Position numbers and translations under genes: made by a program. A stretch of 64,000 nucleotides of DNA from assembly GCF_024642085.1 (NCBI RefSeq), contig NZ_JAHEBV010000008.1, forward strand, positions 41,971 to 105,970, given 5' to 3'. Source of the stretch: Novosphingobium sp. GTDB lineage: Bacteria > Pseudomonadota > Alphaproteobacteria > Sphingomonadales > Sphingomonadaceae. Shown one piece after another: positions 45,114 through 55,066 of this stretch. Positions within the stretch are counted from its first letter, which is position 1. Each line of letters starts with the position of its first letter. Below the pieces are notes generated by a model. It did not search any database, had not been told where the DNA came from, and saw nothing but the letters and a program-made list of their open reading frames with translations.

Positions 45114-46081
45114 GCGCTTCCGAAATGACGCTGGAACAGGTGGCCAGCCTGGCCCAGGCGATCCGCGCCGAAGTGGGCAAGGCTGTGGTCGGTCAGGCCG
45201 AAGTGGTCGATGCGCTGCTGACCGCGCTGTTCGCACAGGGCCATGTCCTGCTTGAAGGGCCGCCGGGCACTGCCAAGACATTCCTGGCGCAGTGCTTTGC
45301 CACTGCCGTCGGCCTCGATTTCGGGCGCATCCAGTTCACCCCGGACCTGATGCCGGGCGATATCCTGGGTTCAAACCTGTTCAACTTCCAGACCAGCCAA
45401 TTCACGCTGAGCCGCGGGCCGATCTTCTGCGAGCTGCTGCTGGCCGATGAAATCAACCGCACCCCGCCCAAGACACAGGCCGCGCTGCTGGAAGCGATGC
45501 AGGAACGCCGGGTCACGCTGGACGGAACTGCCCATGCCCTGCCCGCCAATTTCCTGGTCGTCGCAACGCAGAACCCGATCGAAAGCCAGGGGGTCTATCC
45601 CTTGCCCGAGGCGCAGCTGGACCGTTTTCTGTTCAAGGTGCAGGTCGCTTATCCCACGATTGAAGAAGAAACCCGCATCGTTACCGCCTTTGGCCAGCGC
45701 GCCGGTCCGCAGCGACCCGCAGACCTGGGGCTGACCGCAGTGACCGGCGGGGATGCAGTGGCCGCGGCGGCGCGCGCGGTAAAGGGCGTGACCCTGGCCG
45801 ACAGCGTGACCGACTATGTGGTCCGGCTGATCCGCGCCACCCGTGACAGCGCCGACCTGGCATCGGGCGCCAGCCCGCGCGCGGCCGTACTGCTGGCCAA
45901 TGCTGCCCGTGCCCGCGCCGCGCTGGACGGGCGCGATTTCGTGCTGCCGGACGACGTCAAGGCGCTGGCCGCATCGGTGCTGCGCCACCGCCTGCTCCTG
46001 TCCCCCGCAGCCGAGATTGAGGGCAAGCAGGTTGAAGTGCTGGTTGGCGATCTGGTCGAAGCGACCGAAGCGCCGCGCTAG
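45110..46081 (+). CDS. MoxR-family AAA+ ATPase
   Basis: 323-aa AAA+ chaperone-like ATPase. Walker A is EGPPGTAKT (about residues 49-57), Walker B LLADEINR (about 109-116), and [10 protein letters not shown] (about 150) is the MoxR sensor-1 region. MoxR proteins often mature or activate partners with von Willebrand-type domains. It sits between DUF4350 and DUF58, the standard order, starting in ATGA overlap with the former. Confidence 0.93.
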   Translation: MSASEMTLEQVASLAQAIRAEVGKAVVGQAEVVDALLTALFAQGHVLLEGPPGTAKTFLAQCFATAVGLDFGRIQFTPDLMPGDILGSNLFNFQTSQFTLSRGPIFCELLLADEINRTPPKTQAALLEAMQERRVTLDGTAHALPANFLVVATQNPIESQGVYPLPEAQLDRFLFKVQVAYPTIEEETRIVTAFGQRAGPQRPADLGLTAVTGGDAVAAAARAVKGVTLADSVTDYVVRLIRATRDSADLASGASPRAAVLLANAARARAALDGRDFVLPDDVKALAASVLRHRLLLSPAAEIEGKQVEVLVGDLVEATEAPR

Positions 46082-46086
46082 ACCCG

Positions 46087-47430
46087 ATGGCAACCGCTCC
46101 GCTCCGTTTGCGCGCCCGTGTGGTGCCCACCGCCCGCGCCGCCGCGCTGGTTGTGGTGGCAGCGCCGGTGGCGGTGCTGATCGCGGCGCTGGCGCCCGAG
46201 GCGTGGGTGGTGGCGCCGCTGATCGGGGCGGCCGTGCTCGGCCTGATCCTGCTGGATGCCGCGCTGACAGGCCGGGCGATCCGGCTTGATGTCACCGCGC
46301 CCGGCGATGTCGAGGTTGGCCAAGACGAGCGCATCCTGCTGGATGCGGCGTTTGCCGGCGGGCGGCGCAGCAGCGTTTCCGCCGCACTGTCCAGCGATAC
46401 GAGGCTGCTGGCGGGCGGACGGGCCGAGCGTGATCTGACCGCCACCGATGGGCAGCACTGGCAGGGCGAAGTGGCCTATGTCCCCAGCCGCCGCGGGACC
46501 GGCCTCTTGGAACATGTGTGGCTGCGCTGGGCCGGGCCGCTGGGGCTGGGCGCACGTCAAGTGGCACGCGAAGTGGGGCAGACGGTGCGGGTGCTGCCAA
46601 ACCTGTCGCTGACCCGTTCGCCCACGCTGCAAACCTTCCTGAAGGATGCACAGTTCGGCTTGATTGCGCGGCGCATTCGCGGCGAAGGTACGATGTTTGA
46701 GGCGCTGGCCGAATACCAGCCGGGGATGGACCGCCGCCGGATCGACTGGAAAGCCAGCGCGCGTCACGCCCATCTCTACGCCAAGGAAATGGAGGCCGAG
46801 CGCAACAACCAGATCGTCTTCGCCTTCGATTGCGGGCAGGCGATGTGCGAACCGGTGGCCGGCATGGCGCGGATCGACCGCGCGGTATCCGCGGCCCTCG
46901 CCACGTCCTACGTCGCGCTGAAGGGCGGAGACCGGGTGGCGCTGTTCGGCTTTGCCGCCCGGCCCGAGGTATTCACCCCGTTCGTGTCCGATGCGCGGGA
47001 TTTTCCGCGCTTGCAAAGCGCGGCGGCACTGCTCGATTACCATGCGCAGGAACCCAACTTTACCCTGGCGCTGGCTACGCTGGCTGGCCGGCTGCAGCGC
47101 CGCAGCCTGATCGTGGTATTTTCCGATTTCACCGATCCGACCAGCGCGCAGCTGATGATCGAATCAATCGGCCGGCTGACCCAGCGCCACCTTGTGCTGT
47201 TCGTGACCATGGCCGATGCCGAACTGGACGATCTGGCCACCCAGCCCCCTGCCGACATGCAAAGCCTGGCCATGGCCGCCACGGCCGATGCCCTGCTGCG
47301 CCAGCGCGCACTGGTCCTGTCACGCCTGCGCCAGTTGGGGGTCGACGTGATCGAGGCTGCGCACGACAGGATCGGGATGCGGCTGATCGACACTTATCTT
47401 TCGATCAAGCGCAAGGGGGCAATTGGCTGA
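46087..47430 (+). CDS. DUF58 domain protein
   Basis: 447-aa protein with two N-terminal hydrophobic segments and a cytoplasmic VWA-like domain. The DUF58 hallmark is YQPGMDRRRIDWKASARH (about residues 212-229), followed by IVFAFDCGQAM, the start of the VWA fold with a partly degenerate metal site (D-C-G instead of DxSxS). Expected partner of the MoxR ATPase six bases upstream. Confidence 0.9.
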   Translation: MATAPLRLRARVVPTARAAALVVVAAPVAVLIAALAPEAWVVAPLIGAAVLGLILLDAALTGRAIRLDVTAPGDVEVGQDERILLDAAFAGGRRSSVSAALSSDTRLLAGGRAERDLTATDGQHWQGEVAYVPSRRGTGLLEHVWLRWAGPLGLGARQVAREVGQTVRVLPNLSLTRSPTLQTFLKDAQFGLIARRIRGEGTMFEALAEYQPGMDRRRIDWKASARHAHLYAKEMEAERNNQIVFAFDCGQAMCEPVAGMARIDRAVSAALATSYVALKGGDRVALFGFAARPEVFTPFVSDARDFPRLQSAAALLDYHAQEPNFTLALATLAGRLQRRSLIVVFSDFTDPTSAQLMIESIGRLTQRHLVLFVTMADAELDDLATQPPADMQSLAMAATADALLRQRALVLSRLRQLGVDVIEAAHDRIGMRLIDTYLSIKRKGAIG

Positions 47431-48488
47431 TGGCGCTGTTCGGTCTGTTTGGCGGCAAGGATGCAGCCCGCGATGCCGCGGTCGAGGCGGCCGCGCTGCG
47501 GTCCGACCGCTTCCGCCAGGAGCGCGAGGGTGACTGGACCCGGCTTGAGGCCATTGTTGCCCGGATGGAATCGGGCCGCGCCCGGCGCCTGTCCGATGAA
47601 GACGTGCTGGCCCTGCCAGTATTGTACCGAACCGTTGCATCCAGCCTGTCGGTGGCGCGCGAAACCTCGCTCGATGCGGCGACGCTTTCCTATCTTGAAG
47701 GTCTGGTGCAGCGCGCCTGGTTCCAGGTCTATGGCCCGCGCGTGACCCTGTGGGGCTGGCTGCGGCGTTTCTTTGGCGGAGAATGGAGCCGCGCGGTACG
47801 CGGGCTGTGGCCCGAAGTGCTGGCCGCGCTGGCGCTGATGGTGGCCGGAACGGTGGTTGGCTGGCTGCTCGTGGCAGGGGATCAGGACTGGTATTTCAGT
47901 TTGGTTCCGGGCCATTTCCAGGACGCCCGCGTTCCCGGTGCCACCCGCGAGGTGCTGCGCGCCACGCTGTTCGATGGCGCCAGGCAGGACGGTCTGACGG
48001 TTTTTGCCGCTTTCCTGTTCAGCAACAACGCCAGCGTCGCGATCCTGTGCTTTGCCCTGGGCTTTGCCTTTGGCGTGCCGCCGCTGCTGCTGCTGATCCA
48101 GAATACCGCCACTTTGGGGGCGATGCTGTGGCTGTTTGCCAGCCAGGGGCTGCTGTATGATTTCATCGGCTGGCTATCGATCCACGGCACGACCGAACTG
48201 CTTGCGATCCTGTTGTCCGGTGCTGCGGGGCTGCATGTCGGCCGGTCGATGGCCTTTCCGGGCAAACGGTCGTTGATCGAGGCTGCGGCAGAGGCCGGAC
48301 AGCGCGCCGCGGTGGTCATGGCCGGGGTGGTGCTGATGCTGGTCTGCGCCGGTCTGCTGGAAGGGATCGGCCGCCAGACGATCGAGGTGACCTGGCAGCG
48401 CTATGCCATCGGCTATGGCATGCTGGTCTTCTGGCTGGCCTATTTCTTCGCCTTCCGCCGCGATGCGGCCGGGGGAGATGCCGCATGA
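47430..48488 (+). CDS. SpoIIM-like (DUF95) membrane protein
   Basis: 352-aa protein with a soluble N-terminal part and about five transmembrane helices from residue 130. The FLFSNNASVAILCFALGFAFG segment and a conserved IHGTTELLAI motif place it in the stage II sporulation protein M family. In a non-sporulating Gram-negative the role is unknown. It starts with TGATG overlap and ends with ATGA overlap. Confidence 0.85.
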   Translation: MALFGLFGGKDAARDAAVEAAALRSDRFRQEREGDWTRLEAIVARMESGRARRLSDEDVLALPVLYRTVASSLSVARETSLDAATLSYLEGLVQRAWFQVYGPRVTLWGWLRRFFGGEWSRAVRGLWPEVLAALALMVAGTVVGWLLVAGDQDWYFSLVPGHFQDARVPGATREVLRATLFDGARQDGLTVFAAFLFSNNASVAILCFALGFAFGVPPLLLLIQNTATLGAMLWLFASQGLLYDFIGWLSIHGTTELLAILLSGAAGLHVGRSMAFPGKRSLIEAAAEAGQRAAVVMAGVVLMLVCAGLLEGIGRQTIEVTWQRYAIGYGMLVFWLAYFFAFRRDAAGGDAA

Positions 48489-49414
48489 GCGGCGCGGCCC
48501 TGCCCCGCCCGGTCAAGCCGCGCAGCGACCGCAACCGCGTGCTGATCACGCCCGAAGGAATCGCCCTGCCGATCGTGCTGGCCAGCCGGTCAACGCGCTT
48601 CGGCGCGCTGCTGATCGACCTGACTATCATGGCACTGGGGATCATCATCGGGTCGGTCGTGCTGCTGCTGATCGGGGTTCAGCTGTTTGGCAAGAACGGC
48701 GGCGGCGCGGGCAAGGAGGCCGGTCAGTTCGTGGCAATCGTCTGGCTGATCGCAGTCTGGCTGACCCGTTACGCCTATTTCCTGTTCTTCGAACTGGGCC
48801 CGCGCGGCGCCACCCCGGGCAAGCGGATGACCGGAATCCGCATCGCGGCACGCAGCGGCGGACGGCTGACCGCGGAAATGGTCCTGGCGCGCAACCTGCT
48901 GCGCGATATCGAAGTGTTCCTGCCACTGCAGCTGCTGATCGGCGCGCAGGGCGATGACGGCACCGACTATACCGGGCTGGTGGCGGGCGTCTGGTTCCTG
49001 CTGTTCGCGCTGTTCCCGCTGTTCAACCGCGACCGCCTGCGTGCGGGCGATCTGATTGCCGGAACCTGGGTGATCGAAGCGCCGAAACGCAAACTGGAAG
49101 CGGCGCTGTCTACCAGCGGCACCGCGCTGCGCGGCAGCAGTTCGGCCACCGGCGCGGTTTACCGGTTCAGCGATGCCGAGCTGGCCGTCTATGGCGAGTT
49201 TGAACTGCAAACGCTGGAACGGGTGCTGCGCGAAGATCGCCACGAAGCGATGGTGGCAGTGCAGGACGCGATCTGCCGCAAGCTGGGCTGGAACCCCGGG
49301 GCGGGCGATGAACGCGCCTTTCTGGAAGCCTATTACACCCAGCTGCGCGCCCGGCTGGAAAGCGGGATGCGCATGGGCAAGCGCAAGGCCGACAAGTTTA
49401 CGGGGACGACCTGA
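48485..49414 (+). CDS. RDD-family membrane protein
   Basis: 309-aa protein with an RDD domain (residues about 30-190): the RFGALLIDL start, GPRGATPGKRMTGIRI and the FNRDRLRAGDLIAGTWVI end. Two to three transmembrane helices; a soluble C-terminal part of about 100 residues follows. Last gene of the six-gene set; function unknown. Confidence 0.87.
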   Translation: MSGAALPRPVKPRSDRNRVLITPEGIALPIVLASRSTRFGALLIDLTIMALGIIIGSVVLLLIGVQLFGKNGGGAGKEAGQFVAIVWLIAVWLTRYAYFLFFELGPRGATPGKRMTGIRIAARSGGRLTAEMVLARNLLRDIEVFLPLQLLIGAQGDDGTDYTGLVAGVWFLLFALFPLFNRDRLRAGDLIAGTWVIEAPKRKLEAALSTSGTALRGSSSATGAVYRFSDAELAVYGEFELQTLERVLREDRHEAMVAVQDAICRKLGWNPGAGDERAFLEAYYTQLRARLESGMRMGKRKADKFTGTT

Positions 49415-49438
49415 CGCCGCCCCCGCCAACCCGGAAGG

Positions 49439-49885
49439 CTACTTTTTCCAAACCCAGGCGCGCAGCAATTGCGAACCCATCTGTGTGCGGTACTTGGCCC
49501 GCCCGGCCGACGCGGCCTGCATTTCGGCATCGGTCATTTTCATCTGCGCTTGCATCAGGTCGGACCGGCGCTTGTCCTCTGCGGTGTTGGCAAACTCCTT
49601 GAACCGCGTCACCAGATAGACGTCAGGCTCGCCCGCGCGGCGGTTCTCGTTGGTCAGGATCTCATAGCTGGTGATCCAGCCCTGTGCCTTGGCGTAGTCC
49701 TGATTGCGCCGCCACAGTCCGGACAGATAGTTCATGTATTCAAGGTCGTGCCCATCTTCGATCGATATCATTCCGATCGACACATAGTCGCCCGGCTCAA
49801 CCGGATAATCGTCCGCCAGTACCGGTGTTGCATAGGCAAGCGAGATCGACGCGGCCAGAATGGCCGCCTTGCGCAGAGTCAGCAT
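49439..49885 (-). CDS. Secreted hypothetical protein
   Basis: 148-aa protein of unknown family. Residues 1-24 form a signal peptide (ends VLA), and the mature part is hydrophilic with no cysteine. The ATG at 49885 follows a perfect AGGAGGT ribosome-binding site, which decides the start and suggests strong expression. Convergent with the RDD gene (24-bp gap). It may be an extracytoplasmic small-molecule or stress-related protein; nothing more can be said. Confidence 0.75.
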   Translation of the reverse strand: MLTLRKAAILAASISLAYATPVLADDYPVEPGDYVSIGMISIEDGHDLEYMNYLSGLWRRNQDYAKAQGWITSYEILTNENRRAGEPDVYLVTRFKEFANTAEDKRRSDLMQAQMKMTDAEMQAASAGRAKYRTQMGSQLLRAWVWKK

Positions 49886-50074
49886 TGGTTTACCTCCTGT
49901 TGCATGGCCCGCCGGTTGATCCGGGCGGAGCCTGCGCCTTGCGCTGGAGACGAGCGACCCGGAAAAAAGCGATTCCGGCAGCAAGGATGGCGGGAAGCTA
50001 ACCGCCTTGCCGCCAGAGTCAACAGTGCCGCACCGCGACTTGCCAGCGAGGCATGCAGGCGGCAAAGCGATGCG

Positions 50075-50542
50075 ATGGCGCAGACGTACACGATTGTTGA
50101 GGATGACCTGAGCGGCGCGCAGATTGCATCCTTGCTGCGTCTCCATCTGGAAGAAATGCACGCATGGTCCCCGCCCGAAAGCGTCCACGCCATGCCGATC
50201 GAGCGACTGCGGCAAAGTGACGTGACCTTCTATTCGGCGTGGAACCATCAGCAGCTGGCAGCCTGCGGGGCAATCAAGCATCTGGCCGAGCGCCACGGCG
50301 AACTGAAATCGATGCGCGCCCATCCCGACTATCGCGGCAAGGGAGCCGGGCGCTCGATCCTTGATCACCTGCTGGCCGTGGCGCAGGCGCGCGGTTATGA
50401 CCGGGTCAGCCTGGAAACCGGCAGACCCGACGCTTTCCTTCCCGCCCGCCAGCTTTACGAAAGGTACGGCTTTGCCGAATGTCCGCCGTTTGGCGGCTAT
50501 GTCCAGGACCCCTTTTCCATCTGCATGACGAGGCTGCTGTGA
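50075..50542 (+). CDS. GNAT acetyltransferase
   Basis: 155-aa GNAT protein of the YiaC/PhnO-like kind. The acetyl-CoA loop is DYRGKGAGRSIL (about residues 88-99), followed by VSLETGRPDAFLPARQLYERYGF, as in this branch. The start is the ATG where homology begins. It overlaps the next GNAT gene by 4 bp (GTGA). Confidence 0.82.
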   Translation: MAQTYTIVEDDLSGAQIASLLRLHLEEMHAWSPPESVHAMPIERLRQSDVTFYSAWNHQQLAACGAIKHLAERHGELKSMRAHPDYRGKGAGRSILDHLLAVAQARGYDRVSLETGRPDAFLPARQLYERYGFAECPPFGGYVQDPFSICMTRLL

Positions 50543-51063
50543 CCAGTGTAATCCTGCGCGCGATGACCCAGGCGGATATTCCCGCCCTGTCGCAACTGGC
50601 CAGCGACGCCTTTATTGCCAAGTTCGGCCACCTTTACAGCGCGGCGAACCTGGCCATGTTCCTGGACGATGTGCTGTCGCCGGCGGCGATTGCCGGGGAT
50701 TATGCCGATCCGCAGCAGATTTACTGCCTGGCCGAGGCGGACGGCGCGCTGATGGGATTTGCCAAGATCGGCCTGAAACCCTGCCGCGCAGACCATGCCC
50801 GAGGCGCAAAAGCGATGGAGCTGAAACAGCTGTACACCGCCGCCGGAGCGACCGGACAAGGCATCGGCGGCCAGTTGATGGACTGGGCAATGGCGCAGTT
50901 TGCGGCGCGCGGAGCGGACGAGGTGCAACTGTCGGTCTATGCCGAAAACTTCGGCGGGCACCGTTTCTATGAACGCTACGGCTTTGCCAAGGTAGCCGAC
51001 ATTACCTTCCAGGTCGGCGATCACATCGATCCCGAGTTCCTGTTTGCACGGATGCTTCGCTAG
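50539..51063 (+). CDS. GNAT acetyltransferase
   Basis: 174-aa GNAT protein beginning at GTG inside the previous stop codon. [21 protein letters not shown] (about residues 95-115) is the acetyl-CoA-binding loop, and [13 protein letters not shown] the C-terminal motif. The pair of GNAT genes forms a small operon. Substrate unknown. Confidence 0.8.
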   Translation: MTSVILRAMTQADIPALSQLASDAFIAKFGHLYSAANLAMFLDDVLSPAAIAGDYADPQQIYCLAEADGALMGFAKIGLKPCRADHARGAKAMELKQLYTAAGATGQGIGGQLMDWAMAQFAARGADEVQLSVYAENFGGHRFYERYGFAKVADITFQVGDHIDPEFLFARMLR

Positions 51064-51112
51064 GCTCTGGAGAGGCTTTCCCCGCCCGCCGCTCTGCTCT
51101 ATGGGCTGGCGC

Positions 51113-52252
51113 ATGGCATCAATACGGCCCTGGCGGGACATCGCGCGGCGCACTTCGCGCCAGATCATGGTGGGCAAGGTGCCTGTGGGCGGCGGTGCGC
51201 CGATCACGGTACAGACCATGACCAATACGCTGACCAGCGATGCCGCGGCAACCATCGATCAAATCAGGCGCTGCGAAGATGCCGGGGCGGATATCATCCG
51301 CGTATCCTGCCCCGATGTGGAAAGCACCGCCGCGCTGGGCGCGATTGTCCGGGCGGCAACCGTGCCGATCGTCGCCGACATCCATTTCCACTACAAGCGC
51401 GCACTGGAAGCGGCCGATGCGGGCGCCGCGTGCCTGCGGATCAATCCGGGCAATATCGGCAGCAGCGAGCGCGTGGCAGAAGTGGTCCGCGCGGCCAAGG
51501 CCAACGGCTGCGCGATTCGCATCGGGGTCAACGCCGGCAGCCTGGAAAAGGATCTCCTTGAAAAATACGGCGAACCCTGCCCCGAAGCGCTGGTTGAAAG
51601 CGCGCTTGATCATATCAAGCTGCTGCAGGACCACGATTTCCACGAATACAAGGTCGCGGTGAAGGCCAGCGACGTGTTCCTGGCGGTTGCTGCCTACATG
51701 CAACTGGCCGAAACAGTCGATTGCCCGCTGCACCTTGGGATTACCGAGGCGGGGGGGCTGATCGGCGGGACAGTCAAATCCGCGATCGGCATGGGCAATC
51801 TGCTGTGGGCCGGGATCGGCGACACCATCCGCGTCTCGCTCTCGGCCGAACCCGAGGAGGAAGTGCGGGTTGGCTATGAAATCCTGAAAAGCCTGGGCCT
51901 GCGCACCCGCGGTGTGCGGGTCGTGTCCTGCCCCAGCTGCGCACGGCAGGGCTTTGACGTGATCCGCACCGTCCAAAAGCTGGAGGATGCGCTTAGCCAC
52001 ATCAAGACCCCGATGAGCCTGTCGGTACTGGGCTGCGTGGTAAACGGTCCGGGCGAAGCGCGCGAAACCGATATCGGCATCACCGGCGGCGGCCAGGGCA
52101 AGCACATGGTGTACCTGTCAGGCGTGACCGATCACCATGTGGCGGACGCCGACATGATTGGCCACATCGTCAAGCTGGTCGAAGCCAAAGCTGCCGAAAT
52201 AGACGCCGGCCGCGCAGTCAGCATGGATGTGACCCACGGCAAGGCGGCATAA
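51113..52252 (+). CDS. ispG: 4-hydroxy-3-methylbut-2-enyl-diphosphate synthase
   Basis: 379-aa enzyme of the MEP isoprenoid pathway, converting MEcPP to HMBPP with a 4Fe-4S cluster. Cluster cysteines are in CPSCARQ (about residues 273-279) and [10 protein letters not shown] (about 308). [11 protein letters not shown] near the N terminus and RINPGNIG are family motifs. The ATG at 51113 is chosen because homology begins there; the ATG at 51101 in the same frame is an alternative. Confidence 0.95.
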   Translation: MASIRPWRDIARRTSRQIMVGKVPVGGGAPITVQTMTNTLTSDAAATIDQIRRCEDAGADIIRVSCPDVESTAALGAIVRAATVPIVADIHFHYKRALEAADAGAACLRINPGNIGSSERVAEVVRAAKANGCAIRIGVNAGSLEKDLLEKYGEPCPEALVESALDHIKLLQDHDFHEYKVAVKASDVFLAVAAYMQLAETVDCPLHLGITEAGGLIGGTVKSAIGMGNLLWAGIGDTIRVSLSAEPEEEVRVGYEILKSLGLRTRGVRVVSCPSCARQGFDVIRTVQKLEDALSHIKTPMSLSVLGCVVNGPGEARETDIGITGGGQGKHMVYLSGVTDHHVADADMIGHIVKLVEAKAAEIDAGRAVSMDVTHGKAA

Positions 52253-52301
52253 AATCCGGGCGTTGGCAAAGCGGTAACCTGATCCGCGTTATGCTGGCGC
52301 C

Positions 52302-52826
52302 ATGGTCAACCGCTTCGTCGTCCTTGCGCTCAGCGCCATTGTCTCCACAGTGATATTCGCCCCGCGCTTGCCTACGAAAAGCGCGACTTTTTCCAGCACG
52401 TCGCAACCGGACGATCCGGTTGCGCCCCGGCACCACGCGCGCGAATCGCAAGGCGGCAGCAATGCAATGGTGCTGGAACGCGATGGCAGCGGGCAATTCC
52501 GCCTGACCGCGACGATCGACAACGAAGACGTCAGTTTTCTGGTCGATACCGGCGCCGATCTGGTCGCGCTGACCGAAGACACCGCCAACCGCCTGGGGCT
52601 GTTACCGCCCGAGGACGAGTTCCAGCCGGTGATGAAGACCGCGTCCGGAACGGGTTACGGCGCTCCGATCATGCTTGAGACGGTTGAGGTCGGCGGCGAA
52701 CGGTTCCGCAATGTCGAAGCCGTGGTGATGAAGGGCCTGCAGACCGACCTGCTGGGGCAATCGGTGCTGCGCCGCATGGGCGGGGTTGAATTGCAGGGCG
52801 ATTCGATGGTTATCCGCCCTAGCTAG
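52302..52826 (+). CDS. Retroviral-type aspartic protease (clan AA, TIGR02281-like)
   Basis: 174-aa protein with an N-terminal membrane anchor (residues 4-22), a polar linker and a pepsin/retropepsin half domain. The catalytic Asp is in FLVDTGADLVALT (about residues 80-92), and DLLGQSVLRRMGGVEL is the following conserved part. Such proteins act as homodimers; Caulobacter PerP is a characterised relative. Alone between ispG and a transporter. Confidence 0.85.
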   Translation: MVNRFVVLALSAIVSTVIFAPRLPTKSATFSSTSQPDDPVAPRHHARESQGGSNAMVLERDGSGQFRLTATIDNEDVSFLVDTGADLVALTEDTANRLGLLPPEDEFQPVMKTASGTGYGAPIMLETVEVGGERFRNVEAVVMKGLQTDLLGQSVLRRMGGVELQGDSMVIRPS

Positions 52827-52855
52827 GGCCTGCCGCATCGGCTAGGCGGCGGCGC

Positions 52856-53749
52856 ATGGGAAACCTGCACCGCGCCGCACTGCCTGTATCACATCTGGCC
52901 CTGGCGCTTGCAGTCACCGCGGTGTGGGGCACCAACTTTGTCGTGATCAAACAGGCGCTGGCGCACTTGCCGCCGCTGACCCTGGCGCTGCTGCGTTTTG
53001 CCCTGGCTTTCGTGCCGCTGGCCCTGTTCCTGCCGCGACCCAAGGTTCCCTGGGGCAATCTGGCGGCCTATGGGGTTCTGATCGGGGCCGGGCAGTTCGG
53101 GCTCCTGTTCACGGCGATGCGCGCTGACATCACTCCGGGTCTCGCCAGCCTGGTGGTGCAGGCTCAGGCGTTCTTCACCATCGCCATGGCCGCGCGCCTG
53201 ACTGGTGAGCGCATTGCCGGATACCAGATCGCCGCGCTGCTGCTTGCCACGACCGGGATTGCCACCATCGCCTTGCACACCGATGGCAGCGCGACTCCGC
53301 TGGGGCTTGCGCTGGTGCTGCTGGCCGCAGCAAGCTGGTCGGGCGGCAACATGGTGTCGCGCGCTGCCGGGCAGGTCAACATGCTGGGCTATGTGGTCTG
53401 GTCCAGCCTGTTCGCCATTCCGCCGCTGCTGATCATGGCCCTGGCCCTGGAAGGCTGGCCCGCGATGCGTGCCGGGATTGCTGCGGCAGATCGCTGGACC
53501 TGGGCAGCCGTGCTGTGGCAGGCGTTGGGCAACACCCTGTTCGGTTATGGCGCGTGGGGCTGGCTCCTGGCCCGCCATCCCGCCGCCACCATAGCGCCGC
53601 TGGCACTGCTTGTGCCGGTGTTTGGCCTGGGTTCAGCGGCGCTGATCCTGGGTGAAGCGCTCCAGTGGTGGAAACTGCTGGCCTTTGCGCTGGTCATGGC
53701 TGGACTAGTGCTGGGTATCGCATGGCCCCGTTTTCGAAAGACTGTTTGA
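52856..53749 (+). CDS. EamA/DMT-superfamily transporter
   Basis: 297-aa inner-membrane permease with ten predicted helices in two EamA repeats. The first repeat starts at LALAVTAVWGTNFVVIKQAL and the second at LALVLLAAASWSGGNMVSR. It probably exports a metabolite such as an amino acid. TGATG overlap with the next gene. Confidence 0.88.
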   Translation: MGNLHRAALPVSHLALALAVTAVWGTNFVVIKQALAHLPPLTLALLRFALAFVPLALFLPRPKVPWGNLAAYGVLIGAGQFGLLFTAMRADITPGLASLVVQAQAFFTIAMAARLTGERIAGYQIAALLLATTGIATIALHTDGSATPLGLALVLLAAASWSGGNMVSRAAGQVNMLGYVVWSSLFAIPPLLIMALALEGWPAMRAGIAAADRWTWAAVLWQALGNTLFGYGAWGWLLARHPAATIAPLALLVPVFGLGSAALILGEALQWWKLLAFALVMAGLVLGIAWPRFRKTV

Positions 53750-54228
53750 TGACCTTGTCGATTCGCCCCGCCGCCGCCGCCGATCTGCCCTTGATCGCCG
53801 GTCTGATCCGCGCCCTCGCCGCTTATGAAAAGCTGGCCCACGAGGTCCGTTTCGACGAGGCCGTGCTGGGCGAAAAGCTGTTTGGCGCCCGCCCCTATGC
53901 CGAAGTCATCATCGGCGAACTGGACGGAGCGGCGCAGGGCTTCGCATTGTTTTTCCATAACTTTTCGACGTTTGAAGGAAAGCCCGGGATCTATCTGGAA
54001 GACCTGTTCGTCCAGCCCCAGGCGCGCGGATCGGGACTGGGCAAGGCAATGCTCGCGCATCTCGCCGCGCTGGCCGTGGAACGGGACTGTGCCCGGCTCG
54101 AATGGTCGGTGCTTGACTGGAACGAGCCGGCGATCGGCTTTTACAAGAACCTTGGTGCCCGGCTGATGGATGATTGGACCGTCATGCGAGTCGATGGTGC
54201 CGCATTGCATCAATTGGGCGCTGGCTGA
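53749..54228 (+). CDS. GNAT acetyltransferase (diamine-acetyltransferase-like)
   Basis: 159-aa GNAT protein. AAYEKLAHEVRFDE, FFHNFSTFEGKPGIYLEDLF and RGSGLGKAML (about residues 92-101) match the spermidine/thialysine acetyltransferase branch. The start overlaps the transporter stop, so polyamine or amine handling with the EamA permease is possible but unproven. Confidence 0.85.
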   Translation: MTLSIRPAAAADLPLIAGLIRALAAYEKLAHEVRFDEAVLGEKLFGARPYAEVIIGELDGAAQGFALFFHNFSTFEGKPGIYLEDLFVQPQARGSGLGKAMLAHLAALAVERDCARLEWSVLDWNEPAIGFYKNLGARLMDDWTVMRVDGAALHQLGAG

Positions 54229-54300
54229 CGCTTTTCCGCCGATTTTCGCTTTGCGATTCGTTCAGGATCGTTTTATTTGATCTATGGTATAAGGGGCAAC

Positions 54301-54999
54301 ATGGACCGTCGATCGATCTTGCGAGGTGGCCTGGCCACGGGAGCGCTGCTGGCGCTGCCCGGCCGCGCGCTCGCGCAATCGGTTACAGACCAGTTTGACC
54401 AGGTGTTCGGCGCCGTGCCGATGGCCAAGCCGCCGGCCGAACCGGTCCTGCCGGCCCTGCCGGTCGTCGCCCAGCCCAATCCGCTGTACGACGCCAAGCT
54501 GCGCGAGATTGCCAAGCGCGAGCTGGAACGCGCAGGCCGCACCGTGTGGCGCCAGGATCTGGTCGGCATCGCCGATTTCGCCCGGCCCTCCACTCTCCCG
54601 CGGCTGCATTTCGTGAACCTTGAAAAAGGCGAGATCCGCTCGTTTCTGGTCAGCCACGGACGCGGCTCGGACCCGGGGCATTCAGGCTTTCTCCAGTCGT
54701 TTTCCAACGGCGTAGGGTCTGAGGCTACCTCGCGCGGGGCATACCTGACCTGCGAATGGTACAAGGGCAAATACGGCACCTCGATCCGTCTCGAAGGGCT
54801 GGACGGCGATAATTCAAACGCGCTGGACCGCGCGATCGTGATGCACCCTGCGGTTTATGCCGCCGACGACATGATCAGCAAGTTCGGCAAGCTTGGGCGC
54901 AGCGAAGGCTGCTTTGCCATGGGCCCCGAGCACTTTAACGAGGCGCTGTGGCACCTGTCCGGCGGACGCTTGCTTTACGCTGACCGGATCATGGTTTGA
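54301..54999 (+). CDS. Murein L,D-transpeptidase catalytic-domain protein (YkuD_2 type)
   Basis: 232-aa exported protein. A twin-arginine-like signal (MDRRSILRGG, cleavage near ALA, residue 26) is followed by a catalytic domain with MHPAVYAADD and the nucleophile Cys in GRSEGCFAMGPE (about residues 202-213). AAGGGG precedes the ATG, and an AT-rich promoter region with TATGGTATAA lies just upstream. It probably acts on peptidoglycan cross-links in the periplasm. Confidence 0.85.
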   Translation: MDRRSILRGGLATGALLALPGRALAQSVTDQFDQVFGAVPMAKPPAEPVLPALPVVAQPNPLYDAKLREIAKRELERAGRTVWRQDLVGIADFARPSTLPRLHFVNLEKGEIRSFLVSHGRGSDPGHSGFLQSFSNGVGSEATSRGAYLTCEWYKGKYGTSIRLEGLDGDNSNALDRAIVMHPAVYAADDMISKFGKLGRSEGCFAMGPEHFNEALWHLSGGRLLYADRIMV

Positions 55000-55066
55000 T
55001 TTTCTGAACGGTACGGCAATCGCCGGCGCGGACAGGTTTGCATCATCGGCGCGCTTCCTTACCGGA

